A stretch of DNA of 64,000 nt from Halioxenophilus sp033283405 (GCF_033283405.1 NZ_JAWMQR010000008.1:124001-188000), one strand, 5' to 3'; positions 33,798 through 43,020 are shown, numbered from the stretch's first letter. Notes: generated by a model not told the origin, from the letters alone. Numbers and translations: made by a program.

Positions 33798-34769
33798 ATG
33801 CTGGTACTTTACCCAGACATCAAACCCTACCTCACTGCTTACCTAACCGTAGATAACCCCCACGAAATCTATTACGAAGAGTGCGGCAACCCCCAGGGCA
33901 TTCCCGTACTGTTTGTCCACGGCGGCCCCGGTGGCGGCTGCAACCCGGCTGACCGCTGTTTTTTTGATCCGGAAAAGTACCGCATCATTCTCTTTGATCA
34001 ACGTGGTGCCGGCCGCTCACGCCCCCACGCCGAGCTGTTGCACAACAACACCCAGGCGCTGATTGCCGATATGGAGGCGCTGCGTGAGACCCTGGGCGTG
34101 GAGCAGTGGCTGCTGTTTGGCGGCTCCTGGGGCAGCACCCTGAGCCTGCTCTATGCCCAAGCCCACCCGGAGCGGGTACTCGGGCTGATCCTACGCGGCA
34201 TTTTTCTCTGTCGTCAGAAAGATATCGACTGGTTCTACCAGGGTGGTGCCGCCCACGTCTTCCCCGACTATTGGCAGCACTTCCTCAAACAGATACCCGA
34301 GGCAGAGCAGGGCAACCTTCTCTCGGCCTATTATCAGCGTCTCACCAGCAGTAACGAGTTGGCGCAAATGGCCGCCGCCAAGGCCTGGTCGCAATGGGAG
34401 GCCCAGTGCGCCACCCTGCGCCCCAACCACGAACTGGTCGACAACTTCACCGCGCCCCACGTGGCCGTAGCCCTGGCCCGCATCGAGACCCACTACTTCA
34501 TGCACGACTCCTTTATCGAGGAGGATCAGATCCTCAAACAGATGGACAAGATCAGCCACCTGCCCGGTATTATTGTGCACGGCCGCTACGACATGGTCTG
34601 CCCACTCGATAACGCCGTCGCCCTCTACGACCGCTGGCCGGAGGCGGAGCTGAAAATCATCCGCGACGCCGGCCACGCCAGCCGCGAGCCCGGCACCGTT
34701 GATGCCCTGGTACGCGCCACCATGGAGTTTGCCGAGCGGATAACCAAAGATCTGACCGACCCAGCCTGA
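33798..34769 (+). CDS. pip: proline iminopeptidase
   Basis: A 323-residue S33 serine peptidase that removes N-terminal proline from peptides in the cytoplasm. The oxyanion loop is HGGPGGGCNP (41-50), the nucleophile is Ser110 in GGSWGSTLSL, and the acid and histidine lie near VHGRYDMVCP and RDAGHASREP. I start at ATG 33798, because the ten residues upstream are atypical and AAGGACAGGC precedes this ATG. dtd follows after 31 bp on the same strand, a common pairing in this group. Confidence 0.95.
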   Translation: MLVLYPDIKPYLTAYLTVDNPHEIYYEECGNPQGIPVLFVHGGPGGGCNPADRCFFDPEKYRIILFDQRGAGRSRPHAELLHNNTQALIADMEALRETLGVEQWLLFGGSWGSTLSLLYAQAHPERVLGLILRGIFLCRQKDIDWFYQGGAAHVFPDYWQHFLKQIPEAEQGNLLSAYYQRLTSSNELAQMAAAKAWSQWEAQCATLRPNHELVDNFTAPHVAVALARIETHYFMHDSFIEEDQILKQMDKISHLPGIIVHGRYDMVCPLDNAVALYDRWPEAELKIIRDAGHASREPGTVDALVRATMEFAERITKDLTDPA

Positions 34770-34800
34770 TTGTTAATCCCCTCCAGCCAGGAAACCCCGT

Positions 34801-35238
34801 TTGAAGTCCGTTATTCAGAGAGTTAAGCAGGCATCGGTTACTGTTGCCGGCGAAGTGGTGGGCAGCATCGACCAGGGACTGCTGGTGTTGGTCGGTGTTG
34901 AGCAGCAAGATAGCGAGGTCGAAGCCGACAAGCTGCTGAAAAAACTGCTGCAGTTGCGCATCTTTGCCGACAGCGAGGGCAAGATGAACTGCAACGTACA
35001 GCAGATTGGCGGTGGCCTGCTGCTGGTTTCGCAATTCACCCTGGCCGCCGATACCCGCAAAGGTAACCGCCCGGGCTTCTCCGGCGCCGCCCCGCCGGAG
35101 CTGGCCGAGCGCCTCTACAACTACATGGTCGACCAGGCTCGTGCCCAACACAGCCCGGTGGCCACCGGAATCTTCGCCGCCGACATGCAGGTGGCACTCA
35201 TCAACGATGGCCCAGTCACTTTTCTTATCGATACTTGA
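34801..35238 (+). CDS. dtd: D-aminoacyl-tRNA deacylase
   Basis: A 145-residue dimeric enzyme that hydrolyses D-aminoacyl-tRNAs (and glycine misloaded on tRNA-Ala), protecting translation. Signature pieces are the SQFTLAADTRKGNRPGFSGAA loop and the cross-subunit GPVTFLID near the end (about 138-145), plus the N-terminal VIQRVKQASVTV. The start codon is TTG with AGGAA 7 nt upstream. An 11-bp direct repeat (ATACTTGAGCC, 35231-35241 and 35249-35259) spans the stop codon. Confidence 0.96.
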   Translation: MKSVIQRVKQASVTVAGEVVGSIDQGLLVLVGVEQQDSEVEADKLLKKLLQLRIFADSEGKMNCNVQQIGGGLLLVSQFTLAADTRKGNRPGFSGAAPPELAERLYNYMVDQARAQHSPVATGIFAADMQVALINDGPVTFLIDT

Positions 35239-35550
35239 GCCGGGATTAATACTTGAGCCCGCTTACCGCATTTACCAAAAGAGAGGCGAAGATCGACGCC
35301 ATATAACGAGTTTGCGAGTATAAAGTGGCCGCTAAATCCCTAAAAAATATAACAATTGTGCTATTTGTTCAGGATCTTGCTAATAAATTAGGGCATATTG
35401 CTACGATCACTGAATTTAAGGCCCACCGATCCATTGCTGCCTAGCGGGCTGCACCCCTATATAAACCAACAACAAAGGCAGTTCGGGCCGATATTTGAAC
35501 CACGCAACCCGTGGCTTCCTTCAACATTAGCGCATACAACAAGAGCACCT
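35239..35550. other. non-coding region upstream of the HD-GYP regulator
   Basis: About 310 bp. It contains the second copy of the 11-bp ATACTTGAGCC repeat and an AT-rich segment (35340-35395) that may hold a promoter. The in-frame extension of the HD-GYP gene from a TTG at 35398 lacks any family similarity and is not included. Confidence 0.5.
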
Positions 35551-36666
35551 ATGGAGTTTGTTGCCGAACAGCAAGCTGAGGATTCGATCTCCGTCGAAAC
35601 CCTGGAAGGCAAAATACTGATCGTTGATGACGACCCGGTAAACATCGCCATTTTCGAGAAGATCCTGCGCCAGGCCGGCTATCACCGCATCGACTCCACC
35701 ATCGACCCAGGCGCTGTACGCGCACTCTATCGCAATAACGGCTACGACCTGATCGCCCTCGACATTCACATGCCCATCTGGACCGGCTTTGATGTGCTGG
35801 AACAGTTGCGCGCCGACAACCCCACCGACTATCTACCGGTATTGGTACTCACCTCCGACACCGGTGTCGAAACACAAAACCGCTGCCTCGCCTCCGGCGC
35901 CAAAGACTTCATCACCAAGCCCTTTAAAAAGGAGGAGGTGCTGCTGCGGGTGCACAATATTTTGGAGGTGCGCCTGCTACATAAGCAGTTAAAACAGCAG
36001 CGCGATCAATTGGAAGAGAAGGTTCTCGAGCGCACCCAGCAGCTCTACAACACGCAGCTGAAGTTGATCGAGAGCCTGGCTAAAACCGCCGAATACCGCG
36101 ATACCGGCAGCGGCTCCCACGTGGCGCGTATCAGCCAATATGTGGTGATTTTAGGGCGGGAGCTGGGACTTAGCCGCGAGGAGTGCGACCTGCTGCAACA
36201 GGCCAGCCCCATGCACGACCTGGGTAAGATCGCTATTCCGGATAACGTGCTGTTGAAGTGCGGTAACCTGGATGACGACGAGTGGGAGACGGTAAAAGCC
36301 CACTCCGAGATCGGCGCGCAGATTCTCAGCGCCCATGACTCCAGGCTGATGCAGGTGGCCGCCACCATCGCCCGCACCCACCATGAGCGCTGGGACGGCC
36401 GCGGCTACCCCGCCGGGCTAAAGGGGGAGGAGATTCCACTGTTCAGTCGGATTGTCTCTGTCTGTGATGTGTTCGACGCGCTCACTTCCGAACGACCCCA
36501 TCGCGAGGGCTGGAAGGTGTCACGGGCGTTGAATTATCTAAGGGAGAATTCGGGGAGTCAGTTTGACCCAAATGTGGTACAGAGTTTTGAACGGGTAATC
36601 GACCAGATTCTACTCTGCCGCCAGGCCGACCTCGAAACCGAAGGCCGGGAGAAGGTTCTCAACTAG
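35551..36666 (+). CDS. response regulator with HD-GYP cyclic-di-GMP phosphodiesterase domain
   Basis: A 371-residue cytoplasmic protein. The receiver domain (about 20-140) has its acidic pocket at VDDD (25-28) and the phosphoacceptor Asp71 in ALDIHMP. A coiled-coil linker (about 140-175) leads to the HD-GYP domain: the HD pair at 222-223 (MHDLGK), THHERWDGRGYPAGL with GYP at 285-287, and SVCDVFDALTSERPHR. All metal ligands appear present, so hydrolysis of cyclic di-GMP is expected when it is phosphorylated. No histidine kinase is adjacent. I start at ATG 35551, behind AAGAG. Confidence 0.93.
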   Translation: MEFVAEQQAEDSISVETLEGKILIVDDDPVNIAIFEKILRQAGYHRIDSTIDPGAVRALYRNNGYDLIALDIHMPIWTGFDVLEQLRADNPTDYLPVLVLTSDTGVETQNRCLASGAKDFITKPFKKEEVLLRVHNILEVRLLHKQLKQQRDQLEEKVLERTQQLYNTQLKLIESLAKTAEYRDTGSGSHVARISQYVVILGRELGLSREECDLLQQASPMHDLGKIAIPDNVLLKCGNLDDDEWETVKAHSEIGAQILSAHDSRLMQVAATIARTHHERWDGRGYPAGLKGEEIPLFSRIVSVCDVFDALTSERPHREGWKVSRALNYLRENSGSQFDPNVVQSFERVIDQILLCRQADLETEGREKVLN

Positions 36667-36695
36667 CTGGCCGGTTTTTCCAGGCCAGTGCAAGC

Positions 36696-37487
36696 CTATT
36701 TCAGATCGGCGTGGCCGGAGTCATTCTGCTCCAGCTCGTCGTCATCCTCTGCTGTCGTCGGCCGCACGAAGCGGCCAAAGAAGATACCCGCCTCAAACAG
36801 CAGCCACATTGGCACCGCCAGCAGGGATTGAGAGATCACATCCGGCGGCGTTAACAGCATACCCACCACAAAACAGCCAACAATCACGTAGGGGCGCTTT
36901 TTGGCCAGGCTGGCGGAGTCGGTCACCCCGGACCAGATCAGCAGAATGGTGGCGATGGGAATCTCAAAGGCGCAACCGAAGGCGAAAAAGAGCTTCAGCA
37001 CAAAATCGAGGTAGCGCCCCATGTCGGTCATTACCGTCACCCCTTCCGGCGCGGCCGAGGTGAAAAAGCCAAACACCAGAGGGAAGACCACAAAGTAGGC
37101 GAAGGCCATACCGGCGTAGAAGAGCAGCACACTGGAGACCAGTAGCGGCAGTACCAGCCGCTTCTCTTTGCGATAGAGTGCCGGTGCCACAAACGACCAG
37201 ATCTGGTACAGCAAAAAGGGCAGGGCCACCAGTACCGAGGCGAACAGGGTCATTTTAAAGGGGGTGAGGAAGGGGGAGGCCACCTCGGTGGCGATCATGC
37301 TGGCCCCTTCCGGCAGAAACTTCTTGAGTGGCTGGGCGATAAAACTGTAGATGTCGTTGGCAAAATAGAACAACCCACCAAAGACCACCAAAACCGCCAA
37401 GAGCGCCCGTAACAGACGGTCACGCAGTTCAATCAGGTGAGCAACCAATGGTTGTTCGACTTCGGGTCCTTGTTCGTCTTGACTCAT
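36696..37487 (-). CDS. tatC: Sec-independent translocase TatC
   Basis: A 263-residue inner-membrane protein with six membrane segments, the receptor for twin-arginine signal peptides. Family signatures are visible: PLVAHLIELRDRLLRAL near the start, FLPEGASMIATEVASPF, and FGCAFEIPIATILL with the conserved Glu in the middle. It overlaps tatB by 4 nt, which implies coupling, and is the last gene of the ubi-his-tat cluster. Confidence 0.97.
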   Translation of the reverse strand: MSQDEQGPEVEQPLVAHLIELRDRLLRALLAVLVVFGGLFYFANDIYSFIAQPLKKFLPEGASMIATEVASPFLTPFKMTLFASVLVALPFLLYQIWSFVAPALYRKEKRLVLPLLVSSVLLFYAGMAFAYFVVFPLVFGFFTSAAPEGVTVMTDMGRYLDFVLKLFFAFGCAFEIPIATILLIWSGVTDSASLAKKRPYVIVGCFVVGMLLTPPDVISQSLLAVPMWLLFEAGIFFGRFVRPTTAEDDDELEQNDSGHADLK

Positions 37488-37852
37488 GGTGTTGCGGGCT
37501 TGTCTTGTGCTTTATCGTCAGCGGGGGGAGGCGTGGCTTCGGCGGGCTCACTGCCACCCACTTTTTCGGTGAGGCTCTCAGAGAGCTGGTTGGGTAGATT
37601 AACCGCCTGATTCATGTCGCGCCGGGTCTGCTCCAGGCGCGACATGATCTCTTCGTTTTGCAGCTGCCGGCGAATGTCATCGGCGCCTATCTGGCGTTCG
37701 AACTCCAAACGGGTATCGCGTAGGCCGCGTTTAACTCGGCCGACAAACAGCGCCATTGAGCGCAGGGCTTCCGGCAACCGCTCGGGGCCGATCACCAACA
37801 GACCGACCACTGCGATGAGCAGCAGCTCAAAAAATCCAATATCGAACACCAA
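37484..37852 (-). CDS. tatB: Sec-independent translocase TatB
   Basis: A 122-residue protein with one N-terminal membrane helix (FFELLLIAVVGLLVIGPERLP, which includes the TatB-specific Glu and GPERLP), an amphipathic helix, and a variable Pro/Ala-rich tail. It forms the signal-peptide receptor complex with TatC. Its gene lies 20 nt after tatA and overlaps tatC by 4 nt. Confidence 0.95.
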   Translation of the reverse strand: MVFDIGFFELLLIAVVGLLVIGPERLPEALRSMALFVGRVKRGLRDTRLEFERQIGADDIRRQLQNEEIMSRLEQTRRDMNQAVNLPNQLSESLTEKVGGSEPAEATPPPADDKAQDKPATP

Positions 37853-37872
37853 TCGACTCCGCTGGCAATCAG

Positions 37873-38106
37873 TTAGGGAGTAGTCTGTTTTTCGTCAGAT
37901 TTGGTTGCAGCGGGTTCAGCCGGTTGCTCGTGCTCCACTTTGGCTTGGGCTTGAGGTTCCTCTTTCTCTTTGTCGTCATCCATGGCTTTCTTGAAGCCTT
38001 TGATCGCACCACCTAAGTCGCCACCGATGCTCTTCAAACGCTTGGTGCCGAACAACAACACAACAATGGCCAATACAATCAATAACTGCCATAAACTCGG
38101 GGCCAT
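37873..38106 (-). CDS. tatA: Sec-independent translocase TatA
   Basis: A 77-residue pore-forming subunit: short membrane helix (WQLLIVLAIVVLLFG), FGTKRLKSIGGDLG hinge, amphipathic helix, then a charged tail. It oligomerises when TatBC has bound a folded substrate. I start at ATG 38106 because GAGAGGAGATAG lies just upstream and the 11 earlier in-frame residues are unlike TatA. First gene of tatABC. Confidence 0.96.
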   Translation of the reverse strand: MAPSLWQLLIVLAIVVLLFGTKRLKSIGGDLGGAIKGFKKAMDDDKEKEEPQAQAKVEHEQPAEPAATKSDEKQTTP

Positions 38107-38172
38107 AACTCTATCTCCTCTCTTGGTGCTAGTGCCCACTTGGGCGTAGGTGCAGTGTCTTGTATTTTTATT

Positions 38173-38508
38173 CTATTTTCCAGTTCGCGCGGCTTTTTCG
38201 GCGAGGCCAGAGACATCAAAGCGCCGCGCCAGTTCGGCAAGCACCTCATTGGTATCGATGCCCAAATGAGCGAGCATCACTAAACTGTGAAACCACAAAT
38301 CGGCGGTTTCGTAAATTACCTCTTTTGGATCGCCGCTGGCGGCCATATCTTTGGCCGCCAACAGGGTCTCCGCACACTCTTCAGACACCTTCTCTAATAT
38401 TTTGTTTAATCCCTTGGCATGCAGGCTGGCCACGTAGGAGCTGCTTGGGTCAGCGGCGCTTATGCGCGACTGAATGATGGTGGTCAGCTGATTAAGAACG
38501 TCACTCAT
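38173..38508 (-). CDS. hisE: phosphoribosyl-ATP pyrophosphatase
   Basis: A 111-residue all-alpha MazG-type enzyme that removes pyrophosphate from phosphoribosyl-ATP, the second step of histidine synthesis. The metal-binding helices show EKVSEECAETLLAAK and the later ADLWFHSLVMLAHLG. I start at ATG 38508 (MSDVLNQ), since the earlier frame start is a TTG without a ribosome-binding site. It lies 15 nt after hisI; the next gene is tatA, 66 bp on. Confidence 0.95.
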   Translation of the reverse strand: MSDVLNQLTTIIQSRISAADPSSSYVASLHAKGLNKILEKVSEECAETLLAAKDMAASGDPKEVIYETADLWFHSLVMLAHLGIDTNEVLAELARRFDVSGLAEKAARTGK

Positions 38509-38523
38509 AGTGTTGGCCAAGGG

Positions 38524-38922
38524 CTAGGAACCGTAGATGGTTTTTGGATCTTTCAATACCGGGTCAACCGGCTGCCACTGGCCATCCTGCAGGGATGAAT
38601 AGAAACAGGATTCGCGGCCGGTATGGCAGGCGATGCCGCCTTTCTGTTCGACTGAGAGCAGAATGACATCGGCGTCGCAATCGAGGCGGATATCAACCAC
38701 CTGCTGCTCGTGGCCGGAGGTCTCCCCCTTGAACCAGAGCTTTTGGCGGGAGCGGGAGTAGTAGACCGCCACCCGCCGTTCGGCGGTCAGAGCCAGCGCT
38801 TCGCGGTTCATCCAGGCCATCATCAAAATTCGACCGCTGTGGGCATCCTGGGCGATGGCCGGCACCAGGCCATCGCTGGTCCAGCGTACCTGGTCAAGCC
38901 AGGAGGTTTGATCATCTGCCAT
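38524..38922 (-). CDS. hisI: phosphoribosyl-AMP cyclohydrolase
   Basis: A 132-residue enzyme that opens the adenine ring of phosphoribosyl-AMP in histidine synthesis. Zinc and magnesium ligands lie in DCDADVILLSVEQ and in the GGIACHTGRESCF motif. WMNREALALT near residue 33 matches the family. HisI and HisE are separate proteins here, as in Pseudomonas; in E. coli they are fused. Confidence 0.96.
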   Translation of the reverse strand: MADDQTSWLDQVRWTSDGLVPAIAQDAHSGRILMMAWMNREALALTAERRVAVYYSRSRQKLWFKGETSGHEQQVVDIRLDCDADVILLSVEQKGGIACHTGRESCFYSSLQDGQWQPVDPVLKDPKTIYGS

Positions 38923-39010
38923 GCAACTACAGCCTGTCGATATTCGAGCGGGTCGCTAGTGTATGTTGTTTAAGCACCGCTGAAAACCTTTGCCGTGGCT
39001 CGGCTTGCCA

Positions 39011-40639
39011 TCAGCCGAGCAGGAGCCAGGCAGCCGCCGCCGATGCGGCCAGTGCCAGGGCCTGCCAGGGTAGGGCGAGAAACCACTGCCAGGCTGCCGG
39101 GAACGCGGCCAGGCCGGCTGCGGCGGCCAATGGCAGCCAGATAAACCGGAGCTTATTGCGCTTCTTGCGCTGCTGTTGGTTGACGGCATTGCTGGCCTGT
39201 TTCAGGCTCGGCGCCATCTCGGCCAGCTCAACAAAGCGCTCCAGGTTGTTAAACAGTAGGTGTGGCACCTGGGGGAACTTCTCCATCCACTCCGGGCCGT
39301 AGCGTTTCAGCTCGCGCAGCAGCGCTTTGGGGTGGAAGCGGTCGCGCAGCCACTTCTCCATGTAGGGGTGGGCAGTGGCCCAGAGGTCGAGTTCCGGGTA
39401 GAGCTGCCGGCCGAGCCCTTCGATATTGAGCAGAGTCTTCTGCAGCAGCACCAGTTGTGGCTGCACCTCCATGTTGAAGCGGCGCGCGGTTTGGAAGAGG
39501 GTAATCAATACCTGGCCAAAGGAGATCTCCGCCAGCGGCCGCTCGAAGATCGGCTCACACACGCTGCGAATCGCCGCCTCCAGCTCACCCACCGAGGTAT
39601 CCGCCGCCACCCAGCCGCTGAACACATGCAGCTCCGCCACCTGCCGGTAGTCGCGCCGGAACATGGCCAGGATGTTGCGTGCCAAGTAGTACTGGTCCTC
39701 CCGCGAGAGGGAGCCCACCACGGCCATATCGACGGCGATGTACTGCGGGTTGCGCGGGTGCTCGGTAGAGACAAAGATGTTGCCCGGGTGCATATCGGCA
39801 TGGAAAAAGTTGTGCTCAAACACCTGGGTGAAGAAGATCTCCACACCGCGCTCAGCCAGGCGGCGCATATCGGTGTGCTGCGCTTTGAGCGCCGCCACCT
39901 GGGTTACCGGAATACCATAGATGCGCTCCATCACCATCACATTGCGCCGGCAGTAGGGCCAGTAGACCTCCGGCACATAGAGCAGGGGTGAATCGGTGAA
40001 ATTACGGCGCAGCTGGCTGGCGTTGGCCGCCTCGCGCAGCAGGTCGAGCTCATCAAGAATGGTGTTGCGGTAATCCTCCACCACCTCGGGCAGGTGCAGG
40101 CGCCGGCCATCCTCGCTCAGGTGTTGTATCAACCAGGCGACCACCCTCAGCAGGGCGATATCCTTCTCGATAATGGGCTCCAGCTCCGGTCGAATCGCTT
40201 TCACCACCACCTGCCGGCCGTCGGCCAGTACCGCGCAGTGCACCTGGGCCACCGAGGCCGAGGCCAGGGGCTGCACCTCAAAACTCTGGAACAGCTCCGC
40301 CACGGGCGCACCAAGGGCCTCCTCCACCAGGCGGACAAAACGCTCGCCCGGGAAGGGTGCGACATCGTCCTGCAGCTTATCGAGCCGGGAGACCAAATCG
40401 GGGGGCATAAGGTCGGGCCGGGTGGAGAGCAGCTGGCCAAACTTCACAAACACCGGCCCCATGTGCTCAAAGAAGCCACACAGGCGTTCACCACGATTGG
40501 TTGCGGGCGTCGGCAGCCAGGCCAGGGGCAGAGTCAGCACGCGCGCCAACCAGGGCAGGCGGCGGCGGTCGATGAAGGTGTCCAGGCGAAACTTCAGAGC
40601 GGCATGCAGAATCTGCAGAATACGGAAAAGAGCAAGCAC
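39011..40639 (-). CDS. ubiB: ubiquinone biosynthesis ATPase/kinase-like UbiB
   Basis: A 542-residue atypical kinase-like (ABC1/ADCK) protein that supports ubiquinone synthesis, probably through ATPase action on lipid intermediates. The family-specific KFGQLLSTRPDLMPPDL is near residues 65-81, the Ala-rich loop region is PLASASVAQVH, the catalytic loop is HADMHPGNIFVS and the metal site lies in AVDMAVVGSL, with Met where most kinases have Phe in DFG. Two C-terminal hydrophobic segments (about 500-540) anchor it in the inner membrane. It follows ubiJ after 9 nt. Confidence 0.96.
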   Translation of the reverse strand: MLALFRILQILHAALKFRLDTFIDRRRLPWLARVLTLPLAWLPTPATNRGERLCGFFEHMGPVFVKFGQLLSTRPDLMPPDLVSRLDKLQDDVAPFPGERFVRLVEEALGAPVAELFQSFEVQPLASASVAQVHCAVLADGRQVVVKAIRPELEPIIEKDIALLRVVAWLIQHLSEDGRRLHLPEVVEDYRNTILDELDLLREAANASQLRRNFTDSPLLYVPEVYWPYCRRNVMVMERIYGIPVTQVAALKAQHTDMRRLAERGVEIFFTQVFEHNFFHADMHPGNIFVSTEHPRNPQYIAVDMAVVGSLSREDQYYLARNILAMFRRDYRQVAELHVFSGWVAADTSVGELEAAIRSVCEPIFERPLAEISFGQVLITLFQTARRFNMEVQPQLVLLQKTLLNIEGLGRQLYPELDLWATAHPYMEKWLRDRFHPKALLRELKRYGPEWMEKFPQVPHLLFNNLERFVELAEMAPSLKQASNAVNQQQRKKRNKLRFIWLPLAAAAGLAAFPAAWQWFLALPWQALALAASAAAAWLLLG

Positions 40640-40648
40640 GAATAGTCC

Positions 40649-41287
40649 TTAGGCGTCGTCGGCGGCCAACTTCTGACGCAACCGGCGCAGGCGCGCTTCC
40701 AGCCGGTCGGTGTGCAGGCGCAAGCTCTGATTGCGAGCGCGAAAATCATCAAACAGGGCGCGGTTGGGCAGCAGGTTTTTCTCTTCCAGCAGGAACTCCA
40801 TCAGCTGATTGCCAATGCTGGCCTGACGCGCCCGCGCCCAACTCCAGCCGGAGCGCACCAGTTCGGCCAGGCCATGGCCCAACAGATCACCCAACCAGCG
40901 GTTTAAGCCATCTTCCCAGTCGATATCCAAGTTCTGCGCCAAGGCCTGCCACTCAATCAACAACTGGGTGCTGCCGGTGACTTCTATATTCAACTCCGCC
41001 AAGCTCTGCTTGCCATCCACCAGCCAGGCGAGCAGGTCAGCAGCACGGGCCTGCAACTCGGTGGTGGCTTCTTCCACCACCGCCAGCAGTACCAGCTGCT
41101 GCTCGCGCACGGTTACCCCCAGCTGCCACTCGGGCTCACGCAGACAGATCAACAGACTTTGCCCCTCCAGCTTGGCCAGCCGCTCACGGCTGCCGGGATC
41201 AAAGCGCAGTGCCTGGTTGAGTGCCTGCTCGGCGGCCGCGAGCAGGGCAGAGGTGGCGGTCGGCCCCGGAAAGCGACCGGGCTCCAT
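40649..41287 (-). CDS. ubiJ: ubiquinone biosynthesis accessory factor UbiJ
   Basis: A 212-residue protein with an SCP2-type lipid-binding domain in the first half (about 10-115, including GQSLLICLREPEWQLGV) and a helical C-terminus that is probably coiled coil. UbiJ helps to hold the hydrophobic intermediates for the soluble Ubi complex. It overlaps the stop of ubiE by one base (TGATG) and precedes ubiB by 9 nt. Confidence 0.93.
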   Translation of the reverse strand: MEPGRFPGPTATSALLAAAEQALNQALRFDPGSRERLAKLEGQSLLICLREPEWQLGVTVREQQLVLLAVVEEATTELQARAADLLAWLVDGKQSLAELNIEVTGSTQLLIEWQALAQNLDIDWEDGLNRWLGDLLGHGLAELVRSGWSWARARQASIGNQLMEFLLEEKNLLPNRALFDDFRARNQSLRLHTDRLEARLRRLRQKLAADDA

Positions 41288-42036
41288 CAGGGTTTAAAGC
41301 CCATGTGCAGGGCCACCACACCCGAGGTCATGTTGTGGTACTTACACTGCTCAAAGCCGGCGTTTTGCATCATCTCCAGCAGGGTCTCCTGGTCCGGGTG
41401 CATGCGTATACTCTCCGCCAGGTATTGATAGCTGTCGCTGTCGTTGGCAATCACCTTGCCCATCAGTGGCAGAATCTTAAAGGAGTAGTGGTCGTAGAGC
41501 TTCTCCATCACCGGGTTGGTGGGCTTGGAGAACTCCAGCACCAGCAGCCGGCCACCGGGCTTTAACACCCGCTGCATGGATGCGAGCGCGAGGTCTTTGT
41601 CAGTGACATTGCGCAGGCCAAAAGCGATGGTGATGCAGTCGAAGGTGTTGTCGGGGAAAGGCAGGTACTGGGCATCGGCCTGGCAGTATTCGATGTTGCC
41701 AGCGACACCGCGGTCGGTCAGCTTGTCGCGCCCCACCGCCAACATGGAGTCGTTGATATCGGCCAGTACCACCAGACCCTCGGGGCCCACCAGGCGGGAG
41801 AACTGATAGCTGAGGTCGCCGGTACCGCCGGCGATATCCAACACCTTCTGCTTGGCACGCACCGCCGACATCTCAATGGTGTAGCGTTTCCAGAGCCGGT
41901 GCACTCCGCCGGACATCAAGTCGTTCATCAGGTCGTACTTGGCGGCCACCGAGTGGAAGACATCGGCTACACGGCCGGCCTTTTCCGCCTTGTTAACACG
42001 CTGATAGCCAAAATGGGTGGTATTGTCGTCGTTCAT
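41287..42036 (-). CDS. ubiE: ubiquinone/menaquinone C-methyltransferase UbiE
   Basis: A 249-residue SAM-dependent enzyme that methylates the quinone ring. Motif I is VLDIAGGTGDLSYQF near residues 67-81, and signatures YDLMNDLMSGGVHRLWKR and ITIAFGLRNVTDKDLAL are both present. I start at ATG 42036 (MNDDNTTHFG), with AGGA upstream; the extra 36 frame residues before it are unlike the family. First gene of the ubiE-ubiJ-ubiB unit, divergent from the rhodanese gene. Confidence 0.96.
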   Translation of the reverse strand: MNDDNTTHFGYQRVNKAEKAGRVADVFHSVAAKYDLMNDLMSGGVHRLWKRYTIEMSAVRAKQKVLDIAGGTGDLSYQFSRLVGPEGLVVLADINDSMLAVGRDKLTDRGVAGNIEYCQADAQYLPFPDNTFDCITIAFGLRNVTDKDLALASMQRVLKPGGRLLVLEFSKPTNPVMEKLYDHYSFKILPLMGKVIANDSDSYQYLAESIRMHPDQETLLEMMQNAGFEQCKYHNMTSGVVALHMGFKP

Positions 42037-42198
42037 GGAGGTTCCTAAAACTGGCGTCGCGCCATTGTACGCGAGCTGGCAGGTGATTTCAGTGTTTGCG
42101 TGGCCGCTGAACCGTTTCCACGGCTGGCAGTCTGATACCAGCAACCATTATGATGGCCGGCATTATGACCAAGGCTATAACAATTAGGAACCGACACC

Positions 42199-42558
42199 AT
42201 GCTCCCCTTCAAACGACTGCTCAGCTCCCTCACTCTCGCCCTCGGCCTCAGCCTGCCAGTACTGGCCATTGCTGAACTGCCCGATAACGTCGTCTGGCTG
42301 GATGTGCGCACGGCCCAGGAATTTGCCGATGGCCATGTCGATGGCGCACTCAACATCCCGCACACCGAAGTCAGCGCCCAGGCCGCCAGCGCCCTGCCCG
42401 ATAAAGAGGCCCCCATTTATGTCTACTGCCGCTCCGGCCACCGCGCTGGCCTGGCCAAAGCCTCATTGGAAGCGCTCGGCTACACCCAGGTATTAAATAT
42501 CGGCGGCCTGACCGATGCCGAGGCCCTGATCGAACAGCAGAGCGAAAGCGCCGAGTAG
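42199..42558 (+). CDS. exported single-domain rhodanese
   Basis: A 119-residue PspE-like protein with a signal peptide (about 1-25, cleavage near AIA-EL). The rhodanese domain has VWLDVRTAQEFADGHVDGA and the active-site loop CRSGHRAG with Cys77. Expected reaction: sulfur transfer from thiosulfate or a persulfide in the periplasm. The next gene begins 4 nt after its stop, so the two are co-transcribed. Confidence 0.92.
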   Translation: MLPFKRLLSSLTLALGLSLPVLAIAELPDNVVWLDVRTAQEFADGHVDGALNIPHTEVSAQAASALPDKEAPIYVYCRSGHRAGLAKASLEALGYTQVLNIGGLTDAEALIEQQSESAE

Positions 42559-42561
42559 CGC

Positions 42562-43020
42562 GTGGCCCTGGCTCTGCGCATTCCACCGCCGCTGCTGGCC
42601 CTGGCCAGCGCCGCGGTCATGTTTGGCCTGGCCCGGCTGCTGCCGCCGCTGGCCTGGAACCGAACCGCCACCCTGGCCGCCACCTTAGTGCTGGTCGGCC
42701 TGGGGCTGGCCATAGAGCTGGCTGCTATCATTGCCTTCCGGCGCGCCAAGACCACTATCAACCCGCTTACCCCCAACGCCAGCAGCCAGTTGGTCACCGC
42801 CGGCCTCTACCGCTACAGCCGCAACCCCATGTACGTTGGCCTCTGCCTGCAACTGCTGGCCTGGGCCACCTTTCTGGCGGCACCACTCGCACTGCTGGGT
42901 GTGGTGCTGTTCATCCTGCTGGTGAGTTATCTGCAAATATTGCCGGAAGAGCGGGCGTTGAACGCCCGCTTTGGTGATGATTACCGCCGCTATCTAAGCC
43001 AGACCAAACGCTGGCTATAA
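42562..43020 (+). CDS. isoprenylcysteine methyltransferase-like membrane protein
   Basis: A 152-residue membrane protein with about four hydrophobic segments. The C-terminal signature YRYSRNPMYVGLCLQLLAW and the following EERALNARFGDDYRRY are those of the ICMT/PEMT family, which bind SAM and methylate small or lipid substrates at the membrane. In bacteria the substrate is unknown. It starts at GTG, 4 nt behind the rhodanese gene, and its end overlaps the convergent DUF3365 gene by 6 nt. Confidence 0.87.
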   Translation: MALALRIPPPLLALASAAVMFGLARLLPPLAWNRTATLAATLVLVGLGLAIELAAIIAFRRAKTTINPLTPNASSQLVTAGLYRYSRNPMYVGLCLQLLAWATFLAAPLALLGVVLFILLVSYLQILPEERALNARFGDDYRRYLSQTKRWL

